From: Cyanoderma ruficeps
Taxonomy: Eukaryota > Chordata > Aves > Passeriformes > Timaliidae
Direction: 5' to 3'
Assembly (NCBI GenBank): GCA_008694505.1
Contig: VZDJ01000174.1
Span: 5,536,601-5,600,600 of the forward strand
Length of the DNA stretch: 64,000 bases
The position numbers and the translations under genes were made by a program. Of this stretch, positions 24,361 through 37,289 are shown piece after piece (the stretch's first letter is position 1; every line of letters begins with the position of its first letter). The notes beneath the pieces are model-generated. The model did no database searches. It was not told where the DNA came from and saw nothing but the letters and a program-made list of their open reading frames with translations.

Positions 24361-25704
24361 AGAAAAAATTTCAAGCTAAACCAGAGCTCCTTTTAAAATT
24401 AAATGGCATAAAAACACCGTGGAAGCAGCCCGAGGTTGGAGTGGCACTGGTTTTGCTGTTGTGGTTTCTGATGTCAGAGCACCCTGTGACGGGATTATTT
24501 CTCCATGCCTCACGATCCATCCATTATTGTACCCATATTGTAGACTTCATGTCACAGTCAACAATAAAAAACACCCTTGGCAACCTCCATTACATCCTGC
24601 AGTTAATTTGCGTTCTCACAAAGTGCTTATATTTACTATGAGTGATAATCATAAATATGCATGAGACCTTAAGTGAGGGAGAATGTGCTTAGGAGCTAAT
24701 ACAGCGGGAGGTTTGCCTAGGAGAGATGTCAAAATCAGTTCACTTTTGTTATATATGAGTAATTTAATTTCCTCTACAGTGTTATTAGGGCAAGAATGAA
24801 GTAACATTCTTTGGCATAATTGAAGCAAATCCTGGCAAGACAAGAGGATAACAAAGCTTTTCCATCTCATCATGTCAAACTCTTACCTTCTATTCAGTGC
24901 ACACAGACGGGTTCTTTGTGCTGAATTAAATTATCCAGTTGAGTTTATTAACTTGTGATGTCCCGTGACCTTCAGCATATTTACTGCTGGATCATTAAAA
25001 CTGTGTCTTTAATTTAGTCCTTCACAACCGACCTCGTTTTTGTGTCAGATCAGAAATTCTGGTGGCATTCAATCCTTTCTCAGGTCTTGGTTTTCAGCAG
25101 CAGCATCCCATGTTGAACCCTGAAACACGGAGCATTTCCAGTGCTCCCTAACAGATCATAAACCCATCAGCCAAGGATTCCTGGGACTGGGCAGGAGATG
25201 TGGGCAGCTGGTCCCATCCTTTCCCCACATTCCCTGATGTAGCAGAGTGATGCTCAAAGGCAGCATGGTTGTAGCCCAGGGAGACCAAAGCCACTGAGAG
25301 CTGTGGGACAAACCTGCTGCTGGTGCCTCACAGGGGTGGGTGACCTGAGTCAAATTTAATTGATTTCAAGCTGTAATATTCTCCGAAGGATAAACTGCAG
25401 CTTTTTCAAAAGGACACGTGAATCACAGGGAAATCAGTTATCTGTAGGTAAGACAGGCCATCATGGCTCCTTGATATATTTTCAGTATTTCCAACCCTGC
25501 ATTGCAACTCAGAGCAAATCCTTTGACTCCAGGGCTTGGTGGGTAAGTATCAGGGGTTGAGTTTCACAGCTCTGCACTGCAGGCACTGGCTGATGGCCAC
25601 TCAGCAAACCTTTGATATTTATTTGATACTCACCAAAATCTCAGACAGTGCTGCTTGGCACGATCCAGCATGGCAAAGGCACATCTCACCCTTGCTGAGT
25701 GACA

Positions 25705-25800
25705 CTTGGCTCTCCTTGTACTGCCATCCCTCTTACCTCATCTGTAAAACAGGAATAAATGCTATTTATGCACCTGGGTAAAGCATTCAGGAGCGTCAGA
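25705..25800 (+). mobile_element. MIR/CORE-SINE-like relic
   Basis: The phrase CCTCATCTGTAAAACAGGAA at 25736-25755, followed by an ATAAATGCT-type segment and GGTAAAGCATTCAGGAGC, follows the order of the 3' half of ancient MIR elements. That half reads CCTCATCTGTAAAATGGGGA, then a variable stretch, then GTAAAGCGCTTAGA. The 5' tRNA-like half is not recognisable. Such relics occur across amniotes. The identification is by eye. Confidence 0.5.
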
Positions 25801-27000
25801 GGTGAGGCACTGTGCATGTGGCAGTGTTATTAGGTCTGTTTATACAGGGAAAAGTAAAATGACAACACACAAGCAATTTGCAACAACTCCTTTTAGCACT
25901 GTTCAGCCTGGGAAGGTCATTATGCACAGTTGCTCGAGAGGGAGAAAACTCCCCTGCTCTGAGCAGAGCCTGCCTGGAGGAGGAATATTCCACACACCAG
26001 GCTCAGGCAAGCCTCAGCTCACACATCAGCTTATCTTGGCCATGCACAAGTTGCCCTTTTTTCACACGGCATTTAAAACTCTTCAACTTGTACATTCCTG
26101 AATGTGTGAGATAAAAACAAGTCATTGCAGGATGAGCCTTGGCTCCCTAAACCTCCCCAAACAGGAATGGAATGGATAGAGGCAAAAAGAAGGAGATATT
26201 CCCCAGGTGGATTGGGTGGAGCCACATATTTGTTGCAGATGATGTATGTCTCATCATATTCCTCTACTCTTGGCTTGTTTTTAATTGTTCTTTTGAAATA
26301 TTATTGCTACATACCTAAATTGTGTGACTGTTTCATTGAGAAAGGTGGCAAATGGCAGTAATTCCTGGAAGAAAGTAGTAGATAAATCACAGCAAAATTA
26401 AAATAAAATAAAATTGAATATCAGCAAGTAGAGAAAGGTTTTCTGTAATTTCTGACTGTGATACATCAATGACAAACTCCTCCATACCCAAAGAAGGGTA
26501 AGTCATGGAAATTAGGAGCACCCTGTTACCTTTCCTTGGACTTAATGGATGATCTATCTTTAGGTGTTAGACATTACCCAGGTGTTCAGGATAATTCAAT
26601 CCTTTAGCCTTAGGACAGGGACAGTTTGCTGTCCCCTCACCCCTGAGCACAGTTATAGGGATCCCTTCCCTCCAGGGAACTGAACTGAGGCAGGGAGCTC
26701 ATCCCATTTAGCAAAGGAGAGTCAGGAGATGCCTGGAGTCACCCGGGTCCATCAAGAATGTCTCAGTTTAAAACAAAACAAACAAAGAGATTAATTCTGC
26801 CCTGTCTGCTGTGTCCTACATCAATGCCAAAACTGCTGTGTCCTCACTGTGCTCCACATATCCCACCTGAAACACACCTCCAGGGAAATTAAGGGCAGGT
26901 GTTTAGAGCACAGCCAGAGCCTCTTGGTGGACTTCATCGAGATGGGACGAAACACTTCACTTTGCTTCTGTTATGTGCATATAAATTGATGCGCTGATTC
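25801..27000. other. Intergenic, no gene recognised
   Basis: Unique-looking sequence with a short AAAT-type A/T tract at 26395-26415 and an AAAAC/AAAC tract at 26769-26787. No supported gene. Confidence 0.55.
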
Positions 27001-27062
27001 TGAGATTTTTAAGGCCAGAAGAAAATATAATCATCTAATCTGACCTCCTGAATCACACGAGA
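27001..27062 (-). mobile_element. CR1 LINE tail-like relic, reverse orientation
   Basis: AAGGCCAGAAGA followed by ATCATCTAATCTGACCTCCTG (27030-27050) matches the reverse-complement 3' end of old CR1-type LINEs of birds and reptiles, where GGCCAGAAGGGACC..ATCATCTAGTCTGACC is frequent. Only about 60 bases are recognisable and there is no coding part. Confidence 0.45.
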
Positions 27063-30000
27063 TCACTCAAAGGCTGTGGGTGCTCTCTGATGTTGGAGGA
27101 ATGAGCAAATCTGTGATTTTACCCCACTCTAGACTGTCGTTGGTGGAACTGAAATGGAAACCCCTGAACTCTGTCAGATGTGGAATAGAAAACTGTTTTC
27201 TGGCTGGTGTAGGCAAAACTGCATTAAACTAAGCTACAGATGAAATTATTGTTGCATTAATTGTGAGGGCTGCTATGACAACAGATGAATGGTGCAGGTA
27301 ATTTAATCACATTTCTGTCAGCCCCTGTGTCTTTCAGGAGACAGTACAGAAGCCAGCAGCATTTTCTTTTAATATTGCAGGTGGCACAGAAAATGTCAAA
27401 TTCTCCTCCAGAGGGCCTAATGAGAGCATTTCACTTGAGTCACGAAACATTATTTAGGTATCTTGAAGGATCACTCATGGCTTTTTCCAGCATTTCTCAC
27501 TCCATGAGCATTCCCTTCTCTCTGCTTACAAGGCTGTGTCACACACCTAGAGCTGAATCCTGACACAAGCTTTCTGCACACCTGCCCACCTCACCAGAAA
27601 ACCAGATTTGTTCACCCAGAGGTTCCCTCCATGTCCCCTTCCTGCTTCTCTGCCTTTCCTGGGTGTTTTTGGAAACCATCACTCACTTGGCTGCATTAAT
27701 GGGAAAAAGTATCAAGGGATGGAGGTGAGAAAATTCCTTTTTTTCTCTGATCATGAGCTGTGCAGCAGGGAGAGGGAAACAATTGCTTTAAAGACAAGGT
27801 ATTGACTTACAGAACAGAGGGAAGTTAATAGATATTGACTCCCACTTGCTTCAAGTAGGTCACATAGTGCAGGATTGTGTTGCACAGCTTCTGAGGGTTG
27901 GGAATTCTTGCCACAAGGAGCAGAATTTTAAATGTTGTTATGCGTGTGTCATTCCCTCACGCTGAGGGACAGTATTTTCCTATGCAAAATCCTAATTTCT
28001 GTAGAGCTGGGTGAAAACCTGCACTGATGGACTGCATTGACCTCAGTGCTGTGGGAGCTCAGCATGACTGGGGAAGCGATCTGTGTCTTACCAAGCCTGG
28101 ATCCAAGATCATTCAAATAATCTTATAATTTACATTAATTAAAGTAGGAGCATGGCAATTATCTATTGTTTATCTGAGGAATCCATCTGAGGAGCAATCC
28201 TTCCATACCAGGGTATAAACTCAGTTGCCATGTAATTAAGTCGTGGCTACAGGAGCACTGAACAAATGTGCAACAAGATTCAGATAATACCTTAATGTGA
28301 TAAGAAATACCCAGGCATTTAGCTGGCATTGAAGAAATTAGCCACACCAAATTAGATATCAATGAACACATTTGCTACCATGTCAGTTACCATCCTGAGT
28401 ATAAATTGAAACCTAATCAATTATTTCTACAGAGTTCTTGCATAAACTCAGATTAGGAATAGAAAAAAAAATACTGTTTTTTTATAATGTTATGAATGTT
28501 GTTCTATGTGTTTTGTGACAAAGATGGTATGACACCGCTGCATTCTCACCCATCCTTCCCTGGAATGAAGAAAGAAAGGTGGAATAACAGCAAGACACAG
28601 TTTAAAGTCAACACTGAAGGTGGCTGAAAAAAACACTGAAGTCTTGGAACACCTACCCTTTTTCTCATCTCCTGAATACATTTGTGCCTTGATTTCTCCT
28701 TTGACATGTGGAGGTTATGATACTTCCATTGTGAGGAGCTCTGAAATTCCTCTTGATGGAAAACTCTACCACAGACAGGAATGCACCCAAAGCTGCCCAC
28801 AGGCTTTCCCCATCACTTTCCTCTCAACATACTCTAGGGAGAATTTCTTGGAAATTCTAATAAAACTGGTATTGCCCAGTGTCTCCATCCTGAGGCAAAG
28901 ACAGGACTCTCCTGAGGGATGCACTCCAGGGTCATAAGCTCAGTTCCATGTGTGTTGCCGTCCTTTACAATTACGCAGAAACATCTAACCCACTAGATTT
29001 TTCCATATGCATCTTTCCTCAAAGACAGAGTGCTCCATGTCCATGTGATTATTTCCTAACATCTCTACAAGACCAGGACCCATTTTCAGATAAATTTCTC
29101 AAACCCACAAAAATCGCCACCTCCCTCTCTGTGAGGCACAGCCTCTCACTCTGTCAGGTCTTACATGATTATTCACAGTGCCTTTATTCACCCTTCAGAG
29201 ATAACTGTCTGGCATCTTCCAACCACCAGTTTCTCTCAGGGTCTGTATTTTTCTCCGATGAAAAGGAAATATTTTGGTATGTGTGTGCAGCCTTGCTGCT
29301 CAGACAGTTTAATGAATACATCAATAAAGCACCGACCAGAGGAGGAGAGGGAGGTTGCACAGTCATTAGGATCCATCATTAGCATTTTGCACACCACCAC
29401 AAGCTTTTGTGCATGAGCAATTAATACAGCAATAAATATCACAATGAGCTGCAGAAACCTCATTGAGGCTGGGAAGTGTAAACAGTGCCCTCCACTTAAA
29501 ATAATTGTGAGAAGCATTTAAGAACCTTCATGGGAAGGAACAGCCGAAGCTTCTGCTGGAGGCACAAAAATCTGCCCACAGACATGATGGAGAAACCTTC
29601 CACCATCTTATAAAGAAGACATCTGAGGGAGTCAGAACAAATGCTGTCCACAGATCACTGACACTGAAGCAAATATCTGGAGCATCCTTCCAGATCCATA
29701 AGCTACCAGCCCACCTAAGTGTAAATAGTAGATTTAGACAAGTGTAAACAGGAATTTGCCCCAGTCAATTTATCCCCAGACATGATCTAGAGTATCAACT
29801 GGTTTATCCTGGCTGCATGAAGAAAGACAGGTGATACCAGATGTGTTGGTATAAAATTCACTCGCCAAGAATTTTTGAACACTCTAGAACAATGGGTTGA
29901 GTTTTTGCAAGAAAAATGTTTCTCTCTGTATTTTTGACTTGGCATTACAAACCCAAGAGCTGGATTTACTGTCCTGTAAGCCCTTGGCTGGAGATAAGTG

Positions 30001-30840
30001 ATATGGGAATATCCTGTATGGCCAGAGACAGGGCTTGGCTCTGCAAGATCTGTCCCATATGGAGTCAGAATCCTTGCACTCATTTCAAACCTTTGCCTTT
30101 GGATACAATTCTTCACCCATCCATCTAAAACACCTCACAAGGTTAAGTTTGCCCAAGGAAAGCACAGGGAGAACGAGTCCTCTCCCACAGTTTGCTTGTA
30201 CACACCAGTTACCAGCAACTTCGTTAATAACACATTGCTCATGCAAATTAATTCAGCTTAGAGAAACAAGTCTTGATGATTATAAAATGCTGCAATCACA
30301 GTATTGCTTCCGGCCAGCTGAGAGTAAATTCATCAAGCATTTGTTATTTAAAGCTGCTGTGGTGATAAATGCTTGCCTTCATTTCTGATCGTACACCAGG
30401 ACAGAGAGAAAATGAAATACATAAAAACGACTGCACGATGGCAATCCCGACAGAAACCACCCGAAACAAAGGCGGGGAGATGGAATCTCTTCCAGGAGCG
30501 GCTGAACGAGGCTGATACTGCAGCCACTCGTCCTCCTGTAACGAGGCTCTGCTAGAACAAAAGCAACAACAAACACCGGGTTTGCTCAGGCAGAAGTACT
30601 GAGTGTGCTCTTGTCGGCTGGATCTGATAAAAGCCTCATTATGCCAAGGTCAAGGACAGGGGTGCACTGGTGTCTCTCCTGCCCAGCACTACACACGCAG
30701 CAGCTGCTGTGATTACGGATGCTCCCTCCGTGTGTGCGGAGCATATAAAGAGGATAAACTCCTCTGAGTTTTTGATAACAGCCCTGCTGCTGCTGTGGAC
30801 CTTTGCTCTGTATATGACATTACAGTAAAAACAAGAGGAA
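27063..30840. other. Intergenic, no gene recognised
   Basis: AT-rich sequence with no supported coding or RNA gene. The longest open frame, 28948-29382 (+, 144 codons), has no recognisable domain and no splice partners. Confidence 0.55.
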
Positions 30841-30865
30841 AATGAATCCAGCAGTAAATACCCAC

Positions 30866-30980
30866 AATTACACTGCACTAATTGTTTTAATGGGTTTATG
30901 TGGAGTCAACGTTTCAGGCAGTGCTGCCCATACAGAGCTAGTAATTAACTCCGCTGGTATTCAGAGTAATGGCAATTAAA
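30866..30980. promoter_or_regulatory. Homeodomain-core cluster, candidate enhancer
   Basis: Six TAAT/ATTA cores lie in 115 bases: CAATTA at 30865-30870, CTAATTG at 30878-30884, TTAATGG at 30887-30893, TAATTAA at 30942-30948, GTAATGG at 30966-30972 and CAATTAAA at 30973-30980. The sequence is non-repetitive and keeps CpGs (30910, 30952). Such clusters are common in developmental enhancers, but AT-rich DNA also produces them by chance. Confidence 0.3.
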
Positions 30981-30984
30981 TACA

Positions 30985-33900
30985 ATGAGCTGTTCTACTT
31001 ATGAATGTGGTGAGAGCAGTGCAAGGCAGGGAGAGTTAGTTGTAACTTTTAATTCGATGAGCTCTGCTCAGCTGCCTCCTGGCAAGTAGCTGATGGCAAG
31101 TCAATCAAGCTGATGGTCATGGCCTGTCCCAAGAGCATCTGAGGGTGGGAGGATTCCAGAAGATGGTCAGTGGCTGTTTTTCCACATTTGCTGTCAGGGC
31201 TGACTTTGTCCTGTGGCAGCCACGGGGTATCTCAGCAGCAGGATGCTGGTAGCAGCAGCACTGACCTGTGGCTGATTGGCTTTGTGAGAGTCTTTTCTAT
31301 AGATGAGACAGTAAACGTGTCCTTGTCCAGCTTTGGGGTGTTCAGCATCCTCTAACAGGTCCCCTGGGCAATGGTTTATAAATTCCACCTGCACTGTCCC
31401 TGTGCAGGGAGGAAATGGTTCTCTGCAGTGGGCTGGTATATCAGAGGGTTCTGGTCCTGGGTGGAGGGAGAAAAGATGATCTAAGGACAGGAGGAAACAG
31501 AAAACCCTTGGACATAATCCTCTTGGCAAGCTATGTTTGTCAGACTACTGTTGTCATTTATTCTAGGAAACATCTTAGAAAAAGGAGCTGAGTTCCCATC
31601 TACGGCTCTATAAGGAAATTATAAACTGGCTATCTATTTTTTCATTAAAATTAAATAATTGAATCTGTCCAGATTCATGTACTTTCCCCCCATGAGATAT
31701 CCAGGAGAATTAAGTTTCAATTGACTTTCCAGACCTTGGTTATCATAGGAAGCTTTTAAAAAATCAGGACGTTTGGCAATTTGAAATTCAAATAGGTTTC
31801 AGTCAATATGTTTACTATTGCTAGACAGGCATCTTTGTCCCCTGGGTGTTTAATGCCTCAATAAGTAATTGGTCCTTTCATCTTTTATAGGCACAGAGTG
31901 AAGAGTTTATGGCTCATACAGTGAATTGTCAATACAAAGGATCTTTTCACCAGTTTTAAATAACCCAGCTCCCAGCTCCATTAAATCCTGTTTAAAATTC
32001 CCCCCTCCCTCCGCACACCCACCACTAGCCTTGAAGCGCTTTCCCCCCCCCGATTTTCCGTGGCATCCCTAAAGTAGCTCTGCTCCACTCCCCAAGCCCA
32101 GACACAGGCAAAAAAGGGGGGTGAACATGAAGAATAAGAATCTGTCCCCCAAGAGACTGAAATTCCAAGGATTTCCAGGGAAATTCTTGTTGTTTCTTTA
32201 TCCATTAGGTCTGAAATTCAAAGTAGCCAATGCACCCATATCCACAGATTTGTCTTTAGAGATTTTGAATGAGTATTTTCATGTGAAGATACCATATGAA
32301 GCTACAGGTACATGAGCAGTCTAAGACATGCTGTGTAAACCGTTACCAGATTTTCTGTTTTCCATGAAACTGTCACATCTTCTTTTGTGCTGTGATTATT
32401 TTTTCCTTTGCTGTAAGTTAAAATACTTGAGATTAATTTTCAGAGCACTGAACCATGTTTCAATCCAGTAAAAAAAATCTGTCACTGAAATTGGACAACA
32501 CTTTTGTACATTGTGTACTATATACCCTGATTCATACCAAGTGCAAGTATTAAAACCCAAGAAAATGTGTTTTTTTTCTGAAGAAAAAAATTGTTGTATT
32601 AACTTCCAAGAAGCTCAGAACTGAAAGTTACCTTATTTCTTCAAAACAGGCAGTTCTATAATGTGTTTTTCTTTCAACGAGCCAGGATTTTGTCAGAGAA
32701 ACTGTTTCTCTTGGCCAGTTTCCAGTGAGGCAGGACACCAGAAAAAGCTGGTTTGGTCTGTGGGGCTCTGACTCTGTGCCACACACTGGCAGCACAGGTC
32801 TGAAGCAGCTCAGGTTTGCACTGGGTTTGTGTCAGTTGGTGCAAGGTGCAGGACAGATGTCACCTGTGCTGCTGCAGGGCCACCCTCACCCCTGTGCAGG
32901 GAACACCGAGCTCACAAGAGCCTTTGTGCAAGGACCAGGCTCTGAGAAGCACAGCCAACCTTCTGTATTTTCCTTTTTGAGCATGGTACTGCCTGCCAGT
33001 TGAGGGTGTGGAGGAAGTCTAATATCAAAACTTGCATCTGGGTTTTGGGCTGTGAAGAGTTGTGGGGTGTGCAGGGTTTGATTTAACTTTCTGTAATGAT
33101 GGGAGTAATTCCTCTCCTTGTGTGGGTTTTTTGTTTGTTTGTTGGGGGTTTTAAAATCAACCATCACAAAATATCTTTTTCAGGCTAAATTTCTAATTCA
33201 GTCAGATCTAAAAAGGTTTGGAAAGTCACATTTCTTGAGGCTTTTAATCCAAAGGGCTGCCACATGATTCTGGTCAGTCAATGCTGCTTCTGAACCAGAG
33301 AGATTTTTCCCTGACTCAGTGCACAAGCAAATATTGAGGCTTTTCCCATTGATCTCCTCCATTATCCTTGTCCTGGTGTCTCCAGAGATAATGAAACAAC
33401 AGAATCTGCAGTATTGAATGAGCACCTTCTCCCTCAGCTCAGCTCTCCATCCTCTCAGCTCCATTTATCACTCACCCTGTGGTCTGTAGGGTGGAGCAGC
33501 TGCAATATTGGATCAGCAAATATCCTGTGAGTACTCTTTAGAGTTGTGCTGCAACCTCTTATATTTAGTGGGTGTGCTCTCAGTGTGACACAGAGCAGTT
33601 TGTCACTATCTGGAGGTGACTTAGGAGGCTGGACATTCATGCTGAGGTCTGTAGCCAGAGGAGAAAGCAGTGTGTAATCAAGGACAAATGCAGGTAAACT
33701 GAATTTACCCACTTGCAGTGCAGGAATTGTGGAGCTTTCCTCTCTATATGTGTCAGAGTTGGAGTTTCATAGTCTTTGTCAAAGCCAAAGTTTCAGTCTT
33801 TTTCTTTTCCACTATGCCAATACAGATGAAGGAATCTTCCCAGATTCAGATCAGAATCCTTCACTGCTACTAATTGCTCATTTTTATTGCATATGCCATT

Positions 33901-36900
33901 ATTGAATTTAATTAAACTTGGCCCACAAGCTTTGCATGTGCTATAATGAATAATAGTTAATAGTCCATTTCTCATTACTTTTCAGTCAAAGGATGTCTTA
34001 ATGCTCTACAAAACATACTGCAGGTAGGTAAGAGTTCTTCACCCAGCTGTGAAAGAGTCATCTCATGGTCCCTGGTAGCAAATCATCAGCAATGCAAAGA
34101 AACTCCCCCTCACCTCAGACCTGACTGTGCAGGCACCAAGTGCACTGAAGTGGCCCTCGACTGGGGATTAGCAGAGAGGCTGTACTGATTGATATCACAA
34201 TCTGGCAAACTGCTTGCAGAAACAGATTTGTGTTCTGTGAATGGAGAAATAACTCAGCGTTACTTTTCCTTATCGAATGGCAGCGTGTCCTCTTGGCAGT
34301 GAGAGATCAAATGCATCTACAAGTAGCAACTATCTTATCCCTTAGTCTGTAAAGCCAGTCAAAATCAGAGCCCAAGCCGATCAGGATGAAAAAGGCCTTC
34401 TCTTCAGTTAGTCATTTTTTTCAATCCATGTTTGCTCAGCCCTCAGAGGAATGAAAAGAATATAAAACAACTTCCAAAGGAACAGTCCTTGTATCAGTTA
34501 AAACATTACAAGAGGTTTAGAAACTTTGCTAGGTATTTTGCCAGTTGGTGACCTTGCTCTGGGATTGTGGCAGCTCTTGCCCTCGGCTTTCTGAGCAGCC
34601 ACACTGTGCTTGTCCTCACGGGCTCCTGCTGCTCGTGGTATGACAATTCTGCATCATGTCCCCGTGGCTTGGCATGAGAAATGTCTTCTCCTAGGATCAG
34701 ACAAGGCAGAATTAATTAATAGATAAGGGTCCTCACAGTGGCGACTGATTTGCTTTCTTATCCAAAAAGCATTGCAGATTAAAACTGGCACTAAACAACT
34801 CACAGAAAACTGAAACTGCTGGAGAAGTGGACGCTTTCCTCCTTTGCACCCTCACCTGCAATCAGGATTGCAAAATTCCCCAGTCCAGCCTGGCCACTAA
34901 TCATTCCTTTTGCTTCATTCAAAGGAGCACAAAGGAAAATTTCCTTCCCTGATCAGGAATGTGGAGAAGGCAATCATTGCCATTTGCATTCAATCAAATG
35001 TTTATTCCCAGTGATAGAAGAGCATGAAGACTACTTGAAAAGCACCAAGAAAGTGCTATGCCATTTCACTAATTAAACCCACCCTTCTGCTCTAAAATTG
35101 ATGAATAACGACACAACTTGACTCATAATCCCTTTGTCTTCTATTATTTACTCTTTTTTAACAGTGATTTATGGGAAGGTAGTGCTTTCATTATTCTTGT
35201 TAATTACCTCTGTTCTCTACTTCAGCTTGTAGAATGTAATTGCCTAAAACATAAATCTAGTCTTGCCACCTATGTTCACACATCATTAATATTTTTCCGG
35301 CCATTCCTATAAAATCTTTATAAAACATAATTATACGTGTGCCATTAAGTGCCATGTTGCGTTGAAGATGCACTAAGCATTTTCTGAGGACTAAACTGGT
35401 CTGTGTATTAACTTTCCCCGTTTGTGCTATGTGTTCATGTTTCCCTAAGGACAAAAAACCCAAACAACATTAATTGGTCAGTGACTAGATCCAGCTAACA
35501 GCCCTCCACAAGCCCAAGCCCTGCTAAGTGGCTGCTGACACTTCTGCAGAGGGGAAGCAGAAGCGGCTCGATGAACAATGAGCTCTCCTTCACTCCCCAC
35601 CCCTGGAAACAATAATTTCATTGGATTCAATGATTACTAGGCAAGAGGGTAGCAGACAAATGCAGCAGCTACTCACTCGAGTGATTATCAAGTTTCTTTC
35701 TGCATGTAGGTAATCCCCAAACAAATTATTTTCATCCTGCCTGCACCTGATACTTCGAGTCAGACGAATGGCGAATCACAGAGAGCAGACACATTCCAGG
35801 GGCTGTTTCTTTTTTTTTTTCCAATTGTAATTTTTTAGTATTGCTTATGATTATATGTAAGGAAAAATCTATTAGAAGGAGAGGAAATGCGTTCTCCCCC
35901 AGTTTGTTGTTGACACGACATTAACTCAGTATTTGTCAGGTTTCTGGCAGTGAGCAAGTTTATAGGCAGCACTTTATTTCTCCAACAAAACACTTGGTTA
36001 TAAGAACAGCAGTAATACCCCAGCTGAGCCTACTGAGAAACATCTTTATTATCTCTCTCAACCAAAAAACCCCAATTCATTTCTTGCAGGTTCATCTGCT
36101 GCATTATTACTGATGTGCACATTTGGAGGTGCTGGATCAGCTAATGGAAGCCCTTCAGCCAACAACTATTATCCAGTGTATTTCCATTAACTTCTATTCC
36201 CCACAATCATAGAAAGGACAGCCTATAAAACACCGCAATTGCATTTACAATTGTTAATTACTGTAAATTCAGTGTTTGAGATAAGATCATTTGCTCTCTC
36301 CAGGTTTTCTACCTGATGGATCGTGGCTATTACGGCTTTTAGTTGGATTTGCAGTGAGGTCCTGCCTGGGGGGTTTCTCCTGCCTTACTCCAGTGTGCAA
36401 GATCCACATCAGACCATCCCATGACAGCCCTGTCAGGGCCAGAATTCTGAAAACTCAAACAGTGATGCAGATCTGAGAGGCACAGGCCAAAGGGAAGCAA
36501 CAGGGTGAAGTCTGATAAATGAAGTTAAGATATTTTCTCTGTCTTTTCCTATTCTTTTGTTGGCTGCAAGGAAAAATATTTCCTGCCTGAGCCCACCTGG
36601 GGTAATGGCATTCTCAGTAATGCATTTTATCTGAGGAAAGCTTTGTAACTTGGTTACTTTGGTGGGGGAGAAGCATGGAAGAGGATAAGAAATATGAGTC
36701 TTTAAATCAATTTTGTAAATCTACACCAGATTGGGGCAGGGAGCATGAAAGAGGTGAGTCAAAGGCCATACACACCACCAATTAGAGTTCCCAGAATTAG
36801 GCAGCTTAATTTTTTATTTTTTTTTTTCCCCCAAGTAAACATGTATTTCTTAAAATCAAGTCTATCTGATACAAGCCATAGAGGTAAACCAAGTCCTGGG

Positions 36901-37230
36901 ATTTCTGAATGCAGGTGTACTACAGATGTGCATCTGCCTTCTGGAGATTTCAGGCTCAAAAGGAGCAGATATATTTGACTCCAGTCCTAGCTTAAACTGC
37001 TAGAAGTGACTCCCCAGCCTAAAGTAATAACCACAAGAGGGTCAACCATGAGGCATCCAATCCCATTTTAGGCTAGTTTTATAGGAAAGGTTAGACTTGC
37101 TTCTTGGCGACCTGTTCTTCTACATTTAGACATCTGAGATGTCTGCTGAAAGCTAAAATTCTGCCCTGGTGGTTGAAGCCCTTCATTTGGGAAGTGCATC
37201 CCTGTGTCTCCTGCCTCCTGACCTTCCCAC
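30985..37230. other. Intergenic, no gene recognised
   Basis: About 6 kb of mostly AT-rich sequence. It includes a C-rich stretch at 32002-32055 (runs of C), a T run at 35810-35820 and a 12-bp palindrome at 35673-35684. The area 35550-36250 looks like candidate conserved non-coding DNA. No coding signal is seen. Confidence 0.5.
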
Positions 37231-37233
37231 CAT

Positions 37234-37284
37234 CACTGGTTTGGGATACAAGTGTCCAAACCCCACTGGTTTGGGATACAAGTG
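37234..37284 (+). repeat. Two-copy tandem duplication, 30-bp period
   Basis: A 21-base phrase beginning CACTGGTTTGGGATACAAGT is perfectly repeated at 37234-37254 and 37264-37284. The 9-base spacer is TCCAAACCC. This looks like a recent local duplication. Confidence 0.9.
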
Positions 37285-37289
37285 GATGG

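Larger units (their letters stand above)
16736..25700. other. Long intergenic stretch, no gene recognised
   Basis: About 9 kb without supported coding sequence. It contains a 12-bp palindrome at 17241-17252, a short GCAGG repeat near 17923-17941, A-rich tracts (about 21575-21605 and 21930-21975), a run of T at 23978-23989, and AT-rich, repeat-free segments such as 24160-24360 and 24490-24740 that look like candidate conserved non-coding DNA. No tRNA, snRNA or other RNA gene was recognised. Confidence 0.55.

Noticed and set aside
28948..29382. 144-codon + frame
   Set aside because: Composition looks random and there is no domain or partner exon.
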